Source of the DNA: JARRKU01 sp963675565
GTDB taxonomy: Bacteria > Desulfobacterota > Desulfobacteria > Desulfobacterales > Desulfosarcinaceae
Reading direction: 5' to 3'
NCBI GenBank assembly: GCA_963675565.2
Contig: CAXXYD010000004.1
Location: forward strand, 2,666,001 to 2,730,000
Length of the DNA stretch: 64,000 nucleotides
Each line of letters starts with the position of its first letter. Position 1 is the stretch's first letter. A program made the translations under genes and the position numbers. A model generated the notes under the pieces. The model did no database searches. It was given only the letters and a program-made list of their open reading frames with translations, and was not told the origin of the DNA. Positions 50,565 to 59,212 of the stretch are shown here, one piece after another.

Positions 50565-51905
50565 ATGGCTGAGCCGGTGAAAGAAGAAAAAGACAAATCG
50601 GAAGTCCTGGATGAAGGCATCAATGTCGGTGCATCACGGTTGACGCCTGAAAAGATCGAGCGTGTGATCAACAGTGTGCTCAAAGGGGAAACCGGTGCGC
50701 GCTTCAAGGCCTATATCGAGACATGCATTCACTGCGGCCTGTGTTCGGAAGCCTGTCATTTTTATTTGTCCCACGACAACGACCCCCATTATTCGCCTGT
50801 GGGCAAGGTCAAGCAGGCCTTGTGGCCTATGGTCAAGAAAAAGGGCCGGGTGGATGCCGAATTTATCAAGCAGGCGGCCCGCATCGCCCACACCGAATGC
50901 AACCTGTGCAAGCGATGCGCCCAGTACTGCCCTTTCGGCATCGACATCGCCTATTTGATGCTGATAGTGCGCCGGATTATCCATAAACTGGGCGTGACTC
51001 CCCTGTACATCCAGGATACCGCCCACAGCCATTCAGTCACCATGAACCAAATGTGGGTCAAAGGCGATGAATGGCCCGATACGCTTCAATGGCAGGAGGA
51101 GGAAGCCCAGGCGGAAATTCCGACCCTAAGGATTCCTCTGGATAAAGAAGGGTCCGATATCATGTACTCCGTTATCGCTCCCGAGCCCAAATTTCAGGCC
51201 CAGTTGATCTACCAGATGGCCATCATCATGGATGTGGCCGGGGTCAACTGGACCATGCCGTCTTCCGTGGGCTGGGACAACAGTGATATGGCCATGTTTA
51301 CCGGGGACAACGAGATCATGGGGCGCATCAAGCGTGCCCACTATGAAGCTGCCGCCCAATTGAAAGTGAAGAAAATTGTCATGGGCGAATGCGGCCACGC
51401 ATTCCGTTCGATTTACGATATGGGCAACCGCTGGCTGGGGTGGGCCATGCCGCCCATACCGGTGATCCATGCCATTGAATTTTATCACGACCTGCTCAAG
51501 GCGGGCCGCATCAAGATCGCAAAGAAATACCCGCACCCGGTAACGCTGCACGACCCGTGCAACGTGGTGCGCGGTGGGGGTTTGCATGAGAAGGCGCGTT
51601 ACGTGACCAGGGCAATCTGCGAACAACTTGTGGAGATGCACCCCAATCGCGAGCATAATTATTGCTGTGCGGCCGGCGGCGGCGTGATCAACTGCGGCCC
51701 CCCGTATAAAAATACGCGCATCGATGGAAACCGGGTCAAGGCGGAGCAGTTGTTCGACGCCAAATCCCGCGGTGCGGAGGTGCTCATTGCTCCGTGCCAC
51801 AATTGTCACAGCGGATTGCATGACATTGTGCATCACCACGAGATTGGCCTGGATATCAAGTTTTTTGGGGATATAATCTACGAATGCATGGAAAAACCCG
51901 CGTAA
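50565..51905 (+). CDS. tmcB: TmcB, HdrD/DsrK-like iron-sulfur protein
   Basis: 446 residues. Two 4Fe-4S motifs: CIHCGLCSEACH (54-65; Cys54, 57, 60, 64) and CNLCKRCAQYCPF (112-124). Then two CCG-type regions: GECGHAFRS, HDPCNVVRGGG, YCCAAGGGVINCGP and APCHNCHSGLHD, which bind a noncubane 4Fe-4S cluster as in heterodisulfide reductase HdrB/D. This is the cytoplasmic catalytic-like subunit of Tmc. It follows tmcC by 56 bp with AAGGAG upstream. Confidence 0.93.
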   Translation: MAEPVKEEKDKSEVLDEGINVGASRLTPEKIERVINSVLKGETGARFKAYIETCIHCGLCSEACHFYLSHDNDPHYSPVGKVKQALWPMVKKKGRVDAEFIKQAARIAHTECNLCKRCAQYCPFGIDIAYLMLIVRRIIHKLGVTPLYIQDTAHSHSVTMNQMWVKGDEWPDTLQWQEEEAQAEIPTLRIPLDKEGSDIMYSVIAPEPKFQAQLIYQMAIIMDVAGVNWTMPSSVGWDNSDMAMFTGDNEIMGRIKRAHYEAAAQLKVKKIVMGECGHAFRSIYDMGNRWLGWAMPPIPVIHAIEFYHDLLKAGRIKIAKKYPHPVTLHDPCNVVRGGGLHEKARYVTRAICEQLVEMHPNREHNYCCAAGGGVINCGPPYKNTRIDGNRVKAEQLFDAKSRGAEVLIAPCHNCHSGLHDIVHHHEIGLDIKFFGDIIYECMEKPA

Positions 51906-51946
51906 GGGCTCCCCTCAGGACCAATCTCCGTGTTGGGCCAAGGATT

Positions 51947-52090
51947 TCAATCTTCGACGCAGTGTTGCTGCGCCTGCAGTTGAAATACTTGACCCGCCTT
52001 GACCTTGGACCTGATTGAAGCCTCTATGAGGGCGTTTAAACGATTTGAAAGTGTTACGCAGTCATCAAAATATGTTATTTGGATTTTCAT
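51947..52090 (-). CDS. possible 47-residue peptide antisense in the tmcB-tmcA gap
   Basis: MKIQITYFDDCVTLSNRLNA and a helical tail ending HCVED. AGGAAG lies 8 nt upstream. The beginning looks like the first strand of a thioredoxin-like fold (ITYFDDC). It could be a remnant. The codon pattern does not decide; low confidence. Confidence 0.25.
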   Translation of the reverse strand: MKIQITYFDDCVTLSNRLNALIEASIRSKVKAGQVFQLQAQQHCVED

Positions 52091-52135
52091 TTTGACTTCT
52101 TCCTGTGGGGGAGAGGGCCGGGTAGGGGGACTTAG

Positions 52136-52522
52136 ATGAGAAAGCCTGTCGTTATCGTTGTAGCGGTGTTGGTGGTGCTGATGATGATTATGGCCTCGGC
52201 CTACTGCCAGGAGGACATGGAATTCGTCAGCAACGAGGTGTTCGAAAATCCGCAGCGGCCGCCGGCCACTTTTTTGCACGATACCCATAACGAGGCCGCC
52301 GGGCTGGAAGATTGCATCGAATGCCACCATCTTTATGACGAGGCCGGTGTAAAATCCGAAGATGAATCTTCGGAGGACCAGGCCTGCTCGGACTGTCACG
52401 CCGACACGGACCAGGGATCCAAGCCCGGGCTGATGAAAGCCTACCATTTGAACTGCAAAGGGTGCCATTTGTCCGGGAAAAAAGGACCCATCCTGTGCGC
52501 GGAATGCCATGTGCGGTCCTGA
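52136..52522 (+). CDS. tmcA: TmcA, type II tetraheme cytochrome c3
   Basis: 128 residues with a signal peptide (1-23, ending SAYC-QED). Four CxxCH heme motifs at 60-64 (CIECH), 84-88 (CSDCH), 107-111 (CKGCH) and 121-125 (CAECH). Distal His ligands may be His48, His51, His65 and His104. This heme number and spacing fit TpII-c3/TmcA, the periplasmic electron donor that accepts electrons from hydrogenase-linked TpI-c3. Separated by 230 bp from tmcB, and last of the tmc set, opposite to the tmcA-first order of Desulfovibrio. Confidence 0.92.
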   Translation: MRKPVVIVVAVLVVLMMIMASAYCQEDMEFVSNEVFENPQRPPATFLHDTHNEAAGLEDCIECHHLYDEAGVKSEDESSEDQACSDCHADTDQGSKPGLMKAYHLNCKGCHLSGKKGPILCAECHVRS

Positions 52523-52548
52523 TCGATACCACCAGAGGGAGGGTAGCC

Positions 52549-52899
52549 ATGCCGAAAAAAATCATGATCATCGATGATGATCCCACCATCGTGAAATATC
52601 TGCAGGCCGTTTTCAGTGACAACGGGTATGCCACCTGCACCGCCGGCAGCACAATGGAGGGTCTGGAGGTCGTCAAAAAAGAAAAGCCCGACCTGATTAC
52701 CCTTGATCTCCAACTGCCCGGCGAATGGGGCCCGCGGTTTTACCGCAAGCTCAGAAAAGACAAAGCGCTGAAAGACACGCCGGTCATTGTCATCAGCGGC
52801 ATAGACGGCGACCATGCCGTCAAGGGTGCCATCGCATTCATCCCCAAGCCGTTCGATCCTGAAAAACTGATCGGTATCGTGAAAAATACCATCGGCTGA
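52549..52899 (+). CDS. receiver-only response regulator (Rrf1-like)
   Basis: 116 residues from ATG 52549 (GAGGGAGG upstream). Single REC domain: acidic pair Asp10-Asp11 in MIIDDDP, phospho-Asp53 in LITLDLQLPG, Lys100 in FIPKPFDPEKL. No output domain. It follows tmcA by 26 bp. In Desulfovibrio the hmc operon carries the response regulator gene rrf1 with rrf2, and here both types flank tmc, which supports a control link. Confidence 0.85.
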   Translation: MPKKIMIIDDDPTIVKYLQAVFSDNGYATCTAGSTMEGLEVVKKEKPDLITLDLQLPGEWGPRFYRKLRKDKALKDTPVIVISGIDGDHAVKGAIAFIPKPFDPEKLIGIVKNTIG

Positions 52900-52983
52900 T
52901 CACCCCCTCAAGGGGTTCGGGGATGGTCTGGAAAGGGCATTCCGGCAGACCTCCCTGCAGGGCCGGGCGCAGCCGGGAGAAAT

Positions 52984-53002
52984 GTCGAAAATGATTTTCG
53001 AC
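52984..53002 (+). promoter_or_regulatory. operator-like palindrome
   Basis: GTCGAAAAT-G-ATTTTCGAC, perfect 9-bp arms around one base, ending 11 bp before the -35 element at 53014. Confidence 0.5.
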
Positions 53003-53013
53003 CACATTTGGGA

Positions 53014-53042
53014 TTGACACACCCGCATGCCTTTTCTATCAT
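53014..53042 (+). promoter_or_regulatory. sigma-70 promoter for the HEAT-like mini-gene
   Basis: TTGACA (53014-53019), 17-bp spacer, TATCAT (53037-53042), giving a leader of about 240 nt before the ATG at 53289. Confidence 0.6.
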
Positions 53043-53189
53043 ATCTGTTATAGATCGCAGTGCAGATGATGCTTTAACCGACACAGAACCGCAAATCAAG
53101 ACCGGGCTGTATCCAGCGTATCCATAGTCTAAAGAGACCATCGCCGTCCAAATTTCGCACTGATTCAAACACCACCGCAACGACACTAA

Positions 53190-53248
53190 AAATCCGATAA
53201 GGCTTCAATCCCCATGGGATCATTTGCCTGCGGCAGGTTATCGGATTT
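53190..53248 (+). repeat. inverted repeat in the leader of the HEAT-like gene
   Basis: AAATCCGATAA (53190-53200) pairs with TTATCGGATTT (53238-53248), with an inner CCTGCGGCAGG. The element ends 40 bp before the start codon. Confidence 0.6.
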
Positions 53249-53288
53249 ATCCTGCTGTGAAGATGAAGGACAGGAGAGGAGGAACACC

Positions 53289-53480
53289 ATGCGGTTCCAG
53301 GATTTATTTGTCCCCAAATGGCAGCACTCCAACCCCGATGTGCGCGTCAAGGCGATCGGACGGTTGAAGGATGCCCGTTTGCTTCGGCAGATTGCAGACA
53401 ATGACGAGCACCAAAGGGTGCGTGATGCAGCTACCGAACAACTGGCACAGATCAGCAGCCAGGTGCGTGTAACGCAATAG
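53289..53480 (+). CDS. HEAT-repeat-like mini-protein
   Basis: 63 residues from ATG 53289, with GGAGAGGAGG upstream. The sequence DLFVPKWQHSNPDVRVKAIGRL then DARLLRQIADNDEHQRVRDAATEQL is one to two HEAT-like helical hairpins (NPDVRVKAI; HQRVRDAA). It is translated from a strong ribosome site after a 240-nt structured leader with its own promoter. Function unknown; HEAT pieces usually bind other proteins. Downstream a convergent terminator separates it from prpE. Confidence 0.72.
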   Translation: MRFQDLFVPKWQHSNPDVRVKAIGRLKDARLLRQIADNDEHQRVRDAATEQLAQISSQVRVTQ

Positions 53481-53589
53481 CGGATTTTGAAAAGCTCTGT
53501 TTGACGGAATGGCGGGCGGGCCATCCGAGTTCTGGTGCTTCCGGTCGGGCCCGCAAGGGGATCTGTGTGCCCGATGCAGTTGATTGGCC

Positions 53590-53626
53590 CGGATTCGCCG
53601 GACCCTGACGGGCGCCGGCGAATCCG
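53590..53626. terminator. bidirectional terminator-like hairpin
   Basis: CGGATTCGCCGG (53590-53601) pairs perfectly with CCGGCGAATCCG (53615-53626), 13-nt loop, between the convergent HEAT-like and prpE genes. The T-run is weak (TTGTTC). Confidence 0.6.
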
Positions 53627-53645
53627 TTGTTCAATCTGTACCGTT

Positions 53646-55553
53646 TCAGGATCGGGATTTGGCCAGCCCGATGCTGTTCAGGGCGGTTTCCATTTCGTCC
53701 AGGATGACTGGATCGTCTATGGTGGCCGGCATTTTCCACTCTTTGTTGTCTGCAATTTTCTGAATGGTGCCCCTCAGAATCTTTCCTGATCGGGTCTTGG
53801 GCAGGCGTTTGACCACCGTGGCGGTTTTGAAGGATGCCACCGGCCCGATGCGATCCCGCACCATTTGAACCACCTCTTTGATAATTTCTTCATGGGGGCG
53901 TTCGACCCCTGCATTGAGCACCATGAATCCTACCGGGACCTGGCCCTTCAATTTGTCATCGACCCCCAGTACGGCACATTCGGCCACTTCGGGGTGATCC
54001 GCCAGGACTTCTTCCATGGCACCGGTGGAAAGCCGGTGGCCGGCCACGTTGATGATATCATCGGTGCGCGACATGATGTACGCATAGCCGTCCGGGTCGA
54101 TGAATCCGGCATCGGCGGTTTTATAGTAGCCCGGAAATTCTTCGAGGTAGGACTCGACATAGCGTTTGTCATTTTGCCACAATGTCGGCAAAGCCCCCGG
54201 GGGCAGGGGCAGTTTCACCACCAGTGCGCCGATATCGCCGGCTTTGACCGGTTCCAGGGATTCCGGATCGAGCACCTTCAAGTTCCATCCCGGCGCCGGT
54301 TTGGTGGGCGATCCCTCCTTGACCGGGAATTCATGAAGCCCCATGCAGTTGGCGCAGATGGCCCATCCGGTTTCGGTCTGCCACCAGTGATCGATGACCG
54401 GCACACCCAGGTTGGTCTGGGCCCACTTCAGGGTGTCCGGGTCGAGGCGTTCTCCGGCCAGGAACAGATATTTAAAGTTGGACAAATCGTAATTTTTAAT
54501 CAGCTCGGCGGCCGGGTCCTGTTGTTTGATGGCCCGGAAAGCCGTGGGGGCGGTGAACATGGTCTTGACCTTGTGCTGGGAAATGACCCGCCAGAAAGCC
54601 CCGGCATCCGGGGTAAACACCGGTTTGCCTTCGTACAGAATGGTGGTGCACCCGGCCAGCAGCGGCGCGTAGACGATGTAGGAATGCCCCACCACCCAGC
54701 CTACGTCGGAGGCCGCCCAGTAAACATCGCCGGCCTCCACGTTGTAGATGTTTTTCATGGTCCATTTGAGGGCTACCGCATGGCCGCCGTTGTCCCGCAC
54801 CACGCCTTTAGGCTCTCCGGTGGTACCGGAGGTGTACAAAATATAGAGCGGGTCGGTGGCCTCCACCGTGACGCATTCGGCCGGTTCAGAGCGCGCAACG
54901 GCCTCTTCCCAGTCCAGATCCCGACCGGGGACCATTTCCGCCTTGGCCATGGACCGCTGCAAAATAATGCACTTGCCGGGCTTATAGGCCGCCATGTCGA
55001 TGGCCCCGTCCAGCAGGGGTTTGTAGGGAATGACCTTTTTTATTTCAATGCCGCAGCTGGCCGAAACGATGACTTTGGGTTTGGCGTCGTTGATGCGGGT
55101 GGCCAGCTCGTTGGCCGCGAAGCCGCCGAACACCACCGAATGCACGGCGCCGATGCGGGCACAGGCCAGCATGGCGATGGCTGCTTCGGCGATCATGGGC
55201 ATATAGATGATCACCCGGTCGCCTTTTTCAACGCCCTGGGTTTTGAGTGCGCCGGCAAACTGGGCCACCTCGTCCCGCAACTGGCTGTATGTGTATGTTT
55301 TTATGGTATCGGTAACCGGGCTGTCATAAATCAGTGCCGCCTGGTCGCCGCGGCCGTTTTCGATGTGCACATCCACGGCGTTGTAGCAGGTGTTGAGCTG
55401 CCCGCCCGTAAACCACCGGTAAAAGGGAGGGTTGCTGTCATCCAGCACCTTGTCCCAGCGTTTGACCCATGAAATTTTCTCGGCTGCTTCCGCCCAGAAT
55501 TCGTTGGGTGCATTGATGGACTGATCATAAGCAGTCTGGTATGCATTGGTCAT
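53646..55553 (-). CDS. prpE: propionyl-CoA synthetase-type AMP-forming ligase
   Basis: 635 residues. The N-terminus NEFWAEAAEKISWVKRWDKV and GDQAALIYDSPVTDTIKTYTY follow PrpE/ACSS3 rather than acetate-type Acs. Core motifs: adenylation loop ILYTSGTTGEPKGVVRD, DHWWQTETGW, YYKTADAGFIDPDGY and the Lys motif PKTRSGKILRGT near the C-terminus. Activation of propionate or acetate makes AMP and PPi. The Lys in RSGK is the site that Pat-type enzymes acylate and sirtuins free in other bacteria; a sirtuin and an AcuC-type gene lie in this window. No operon partner; the upstream region is 515 bp. Confidence 0.9.
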   Translation of the reverse strand: MTNAYQTAYDQSINAPNEFWAEAAEKISWVKRWDKVLDDSNPPFYRWFTGGQLNTCYNAVDVHIENGRGDQAALIYDSPVTDTIKTYTYSQLRDEVAQFAGALKTQGVEKGDRVIIYMPMIAEAAIAMLACARIGAVHSVVFGGFAANELATRINDAKPKVIVSASCGIEIKKVIPYKPLLDGAIDMAAYKPGKCIILQRSMAKAEMVPGRDLDWEEAVARSEPAECVTVEATDPLYILYTSGTTGEPKGVVRDNGGHAVALKWTMKNIYNVEAGDVYWAASDVGWVVGHSYIVYAPLLAGCTTILYEGKPVFTPDAGAFWRVISQHKVKTMFTAPTAFRAIKQQDPAAELIKNYDLSNFKYLFLAGERLDPDTLKWAQTNLGVPVIDHWWQTETGWAICANCMGLHEFPVKEGSPTKPAPGWNLKVLDPESLEPVKAGDIGALVVKLPLPPGALPTLWQNDKRYVESYLEEFPGYYKTADAGFIDPDGYAYIMSRTDDIINVAGHRLSTGAMEEVLADHPEVAECAVLGVDDKLKGQVPVGFMVLNAGVERPHEEIIKEVVQMVRDRIGPVASFKTATVVKRLPKTRSGKILRGTIQKIADNKEWKMPATIDDPVILDEMETALNSIGLAKSRS

Positions 55554-56069
55554 GGTGTTCCTCCTTTTAGAACAGTCATTTACGCTTGATGCGAATCATG
55601 CTTCCAACCAGAAGCGACCTGCGTCCGGCGGTATGCCGGACGCAGGGTGGACAATCCCGGTGATCATGTATGCAGGCGACCGTTTCGTCGTATGGCCTGC
55701 GGAGGAAAGGTGCCAGAGTCAGGATCAATTGCCGTCGTGGATTATTCAAAATCTTTGGCCGTATAAAATGAAACCGTATCGGGGGGCGGAGCCACAGCGT
55801 GTGAGCGCCATTTTCCTGGTACCAGGGCCACAATAGAAAAGGCGCAAGATGATGTCAAGATAAAAAAATGAATGCTATACAGTGTATGAATAATAAGCTA
55901 GGAAATGATGAGATAAAAATGTGTTTGCCCGGCTTCCGGTACCGACCGGAATATGGCCATCACCATAAAGCAGATTATTATCGACAGATTAAGCGGACAT
56001 CTCAACCGGGCGTTTATCGCCGCCTGCCGGCGGTTGCTGCCTGCCGGTAAAGGGGGGCCGCTTTCGCCA
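55554..56069. other. intergenic region between prpE and nrdG
   Basis: Holds one perfect 12-bp hairpin (55618-55646: CCTGCGTCCGGC, loop GGTAT, GCCGGACGCAGG) in the upstream part of prpE, without a T-run. The plus strand has a short open piece from 55953 (MAITIKQIIIDRL) that runs into the antisense of nrdG; I do not accept it as a gene. No sigma-54 or CRP-type site was seen. Confidence 0.4.
55618..55646. repeat. perfect 12-bp hairpin upstream of prpE
   Basis: See the sequence arms named in the 55554-56069 entry; about 65 bp before the prpE ATG on the minus strand, thus in its leader or promoter. Confidence 0.55.
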
Positions 56070-56762
56070 TCAGCGGATGCCGCAGGACGCCACCAGCGGT
56101 GCGGCGATTTGCCGCAATCGGGTCATCTGTTCTTCGGAGAGGCGGGGGGCCATCCCGTTGAAAAAGTCTGCGTCAAGCATGTCGCCCGGATTGCACGCCT
56201 GCAGGATGTAGCGTTTGGCCCCCCTGATGCTGCAGGCCATGCGTCCCATTCTGGCTTCATCCACGAACGGAGGGGCACAGGTGGTGCGAAATTCATAATC
56301 GAGACCGCTGTCCATGATGATGCGGATGCTCTTTTCGATTTCGGCGCCCATTGATTTCCGGCACAAGGGCGGGCCATAACCCTGAAGATCGGTTTTGAGG
56401 TCCATGGCGATGGAGTCGATGCAGCTGCATTCAATGAGCCGCAGAAGCACATCGGGCCGGCTGCCGTTGGTATCCAGCTTGACGGCAAGCCCCATTGCGC
56501 CGAGGGTGCGGCACAGTTCCGCAAGGCCGGGCTGCAGGGTGGGTTCTCCGCCGGTGACCACCACCCCGTCCAGAAATGAAAGGCGCGGCGTCAAGAAGGC
56601 CAGGAAGGCTTTTTCCGATATGCGCTGCGGATAATTTCCCCTGGCCAGATCGGGATTGTGGCAATAGGGGCACTGGAAATTGCACCCCGTTACAAAGGCC
56701 ACGCAGCTCACCTTGCCGGGATAGTCGATCAGCGAGTGTTTCTGCAGTCCGGCGAAAACCAT
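56070..56762 (-). CDS. nrdG: anaerobic ribonucleotide reductase activating protein
   Basis: 230 residues. Radical-SAM cluster CxxxCxxC at Cys27, Cys31 and Cys34 (GCNFQCPYCHN), with LIDYPGKVSCVAFVTG before it and VVVTGGEPTLQPGL, VKLDTNGSRPDVL after. It generates the glycyl radical on NrdD. Longer than the minimal NrdG (~155) and close to the PFL-activase-like form that is usual in Desulfobacterota. It follows nrdD with a 9-bp gap. Confidence 0.92.
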   Translation of the reverse strand: MVFAGLQKHSLIDYPGKVSCVAFVTGCNFQCPYCHNPDLARGNYPQRISEKAFLAFLTPRLSFLDGVVVTGGEPTLQPGLAELCRTLGAMGLAVKLDTNGSRPDVLLRLIECSCIDSIAMDLKTDLQGYGPPLCRKSMGAEIEKSIRIIMDSGLDYEFRTTCAPPFVDEARMGRMACSIRGAKRYILQACNPGDMLDADFFNGMAPRLSEEQMTRLRQIAAPLVASCGIR

Positions 56763-56771
56763 CGATCCGGA

Positions 56772-58994
56772 TTATTGCGATGCGGATTTGGCTTGTCCGC
56801 AGATTGTCTTCACGCTCGGTTCAGGTATTGGCCGGGCAGTTGAACTTCCTGTGTCGGGCACCCGGGGCGCGATGGCCATGGCCGCACTGACCCCCGGATC
56901 GATGGAATCCGGCCGGTAGTTGCTGCGCATGGCATATTCGGCCTGCTTGCCGTCATTCCATTGCTTGACGGGCCGCAGGTAGCCCACCACCCGGGAATAG
57001 ATCTCGGTCTCCTGATTGCAGTGTGCACAGCGCGGCTGCTCGCCCTTGAGATAGCCATGGGACGGGCAGACGCTGAACGTGGGGGTCAGTGTGTAATAGG
57101 GCAGGCGGTAATTGGCTGAAATTTTGCGCACCAGGGATTTGACGGCTTCGATATCGCTGAGTTGTTCTCCCAAAAAGATATGCAGCACGGTGCCGCCGGT
57201 GTATTTGGACTGCAGGCGGTCCTGAAGCTGCAAGGTTTCGAACAGGTCGTCGGTGTAGTTCACCGGCAGCTGGGTGGAGTTGGTGTAAAATGGCGCGGCT
57301 CCCTTGCTGTGCTCGATTTCATTGGCGCAGGCAATGCCGCTGAGTTTTTTCTTGTCCAGCATGGCCAGCCGAAAAGCGGTTCCTTCGGCAGGTGTCGCTT
57401 CCAGGTTGTAAATCTCATCACTCTGGTCCTGAATCATGGCCAGTTTGTCGCGCAGGTAGTCCATTACCCGGAGGGAAAACGCCTGGCCTTCCATGGTGCC
57501 GATGTCCTTGTTGATAAAGTTGAGGCAGGCTTCGTTCATGCCGATGATGCCGATGGTGGAAAAGTGGTTTTTCCAGAAGGTCCCGGTGTTCTGCTTGATT
57601 TCGCGCAGATAAAACCGCGAATAGGGGTAAAGGTTTTTTTCGGTGAACTTTTCCAGCACCTTGCGTTTGATGGTCAGACTTTTAACGGCCAGGTTGAGCC
57701 GGCTGTCGAGCAGGGTGAAAAACTCCCCCTCGTTTGCGGCCAGGTAGCCGATGCGCGGCAGGTTCAGGGTGACCACGCCGATGGAGCCGGTCAGCGGGTT
57801 GGCGCCGAACAGGCCGCCGCCGCGCTTAAGCAGCTCCCGGTTGTCCAGGCGCAGCCGGCAGCACATGGACCGGGCATCTTCGGGGGACATGTCGGAATTG
57901 ACGAAGTTGGAGAAATAGGGGATGCCGTACTTGGCGGTCATCTGCCACACCGGATCGAGGTTGGGGTTGTCCCAGTCAAAATCCGCCGTGATATTGTAGG
58001 TGGGAATGGGGAAGGTAAAGACCCGTCCGCGGGCATCCCCTTCCATCATCACTTCGGCAAAGGCCCGGTTGATCATATCCATTTCGGGCTGGAATTCGCT
58101 GTAGGTCCGGGCCTGTTCTTCACCGGCGATAATGACCGCCTGGTCCCTGAGCAATTTGGGCACGTAGAGATCCATGGTGATGTTGGTGAAGGGCGTCTGG
58201 AAACCCACCCGGGTGGGTATGTTGATATTGAAAATAAACTCCTGCAGCGCCTGCTTGACCTTTTTGTGGTTCAGTTTGTCATAGCGCACGAAAGGGGCCA
58301 GAAGGGTGTCGAAATTGGACAGGGCCTGGGCGCCGGCAGCCTCCCCCTGCAGCGTGTAGAAGAAATTGACGATCTGTCCCAGGGCCGAGCGCAGGTGCCG
58401 GGGCGGTGCGCTTTCCACTTTGCCTTCCACCCCTTTGAAGCCGTTTTTGAGCAGATCCTGCAGATCCCATCCCACGCAGTAAATGGAGAGCAGGCTCAGG
58501 TCGTGGATGTGCAGGTCGCCGTCTTTATGGGCCCGCCGGATTTCCGGCGGATAGATCTTGTTGAGCCAGTACTCGGAGGTGACATCCGAGGAGATGTAAT
58601 TGTTGAGCCCCTGGAGGGAATAGCACATGTTGCTGTTCTCTTTGATTTTCCAGTCCAGCCGCTGGATGTAGTGGTCCACCAGGTCCACGTTGGCCTTGGT
58701 GGTGATGCTGCGGATCTGGGCATGCTGCTCCCGGTAGATGATGTAGGCTTTGGCCGTGGAATGGTAGGGCGAATCGAGCAGGACATGTTCCACGATATCT
58801 TGAATCTCTTCGACTTCAGGCGTAGGTCCCAGGCGCAGCTCGTGGGCCAGGGTGAGCACGCGCAGGGTCATTTTCCGGGTTTCGCGATCGCCGAATTCTC
58901 CGGTTGCCTTTCCGGCCTTGGCGATGGCAGCGGTAATTTTGGAAGAGTCGAATTCGACAATACGACCGTCTCGCTTTTTGATTTTTTCGAACAC
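56772..58994 (-). CDS. nrdD: anaerobic (class III) ribonucleoside-triphosphate reductase
   Basis: 740 residues. ATP-cone regulatory domain (1-90, KRDGRIVEFDSSKI), catalytic barrel, Cys/His zinc site (VCPSHGYLKGEQPRCAHC), and the glycyl-radical loop SRVVGYLRPVKQWNDGKQ with Gly671. Past that, an extra tail of about 50 residues (to SVKTICGQAKSASQ) is not usual. Makes deoxyribonucleotides without oxygen. Co-operonic with nrdG. A pair of NrdR-type boxes lies 140-185 bp upstream. Confidence 0.95.
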   Translation of the reverse strand: MFEKIKKRDGRIVEFDSSKITAAIAKAGKATGEFGDRETRKMTLRVLTLAHELRLGPTPEVEEIQDIVEHVLLDSPYHSTAKAYIIYREQHAQIRSITTKANVDLVDHYIQRLDWKIKENSNMCYSLQGLNNYISSDVTSEYWLNKIYPPEIRRAHKDGDLHIHDLSLLSIYCVGWDLQDLLKNGFKGVEGKVESAPPRHLRSALGQIVNFFYTLQGEAAGAQALSNFDTLLAPFVRYDKLNHKKVKQALQEFIFNINIPTRVGFQTPFTNITMDLYVPKLLRDQAVIIAGEEQARTYSEFQPEMDMINRAFAEVMMEGDARGRVFTFPIPTYNITADFDWDNPNLDPVWQMTAKYGIPYFSNFVNSDMSPEDARSMCCRLRLDNRELLKRGGGLFGANPLTGSIGVVTLNLPRIGYLAANEGEFFTLLDSRLNLAVKSLTIKRKVLEKFTEKNLYPYSRFYLREIKQNTGTFWKNHFSTIGIIGMNEACLNFINKDIGTMEGQAFSLRVMDYLRDKLAMIQDQSDEIYNLEATPAEGTAFRLAMLDKKKLSGIACANEIEHSKGAAPFYTNSTQLPVNYTDDLFETLQLQDRLQSKYTGGTVLHIFLGEQLSDIEAVKSLVRKISANYRLPYYTLTPTFSVCPSHGYLKGEQPRCAHCNQETEIYSRVVGYLRPVKQWNDGKQAEYAMRSNYRPDSIDPGVSAAMAIAPRVPDTGSSTARPIPEPSVKTICGQAKSASQ

Positions 58995-59105
58995 CAGGGG
59001 GCTCCTTCCAGGGTTGCAGTCAGGTTAAGACCATCAAATTGTATATGGCCCGCGAGGACCACAGTGGGAATTGTGCTGAAGTCGATGCTGTATTGATGTG
59101 AACGA

Positions 59106-59135
59106 CAGATACAATAGTTTGAAAGGAACTGTCAA
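59106..59135 (-). promoter_or_regulatory. candidate sigma-70 promoter for nrdDG
   Basis: Minus strand TTGACA (59135-59130), 18-bp spacer, TATCTG (59111-59106), adjoining the NrdR-type box. Confidence 0.45.
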
Positions 59136-59179
59136 CTATATGTTGTGTGTTTTAATTTATTTTTTCTACATATTGTATT
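59133..59179 (-). promoter_or_regulatory. pair of NrdR-type boxes upstream of nrdDG
   Basis: CAACTATATGTTGTGT (59133-59148) and TTCTACATATTGTATT (59164-59179) resemble the NrdR consensus ACACWATATATWGTGT. Their centres are 31 bp apart, three helical turns, as in known NrdR pairs. Confidence 0.6.
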
Positions 59180-59212
59180 TTTTCGGCCTTATAGCCCAAG
59201 TCGGGCCACATC

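Noticed and set aside
52105..52130. cctgtgggggagagggccgg stretch before tmcA
   Set aside because: Resembles a common low-complexity intergenic word; no second copy in the window and no hairpin.
53865..55472. 535-codon open frame antisense to prpE
   Set aside because: No family features, while prpE has every adenylation motif.
55953..56354. Open frame starting MAITIKQIIIDRL
   Set aside because: The first residues look protein-like, but most of the frame is antisense to nrdG and there is no ribosome site.
57162..59096. 644-codon open frame antisense to nrdD
   Set aside because: Same reason; nrdD carries all class III motifs on the other strand.
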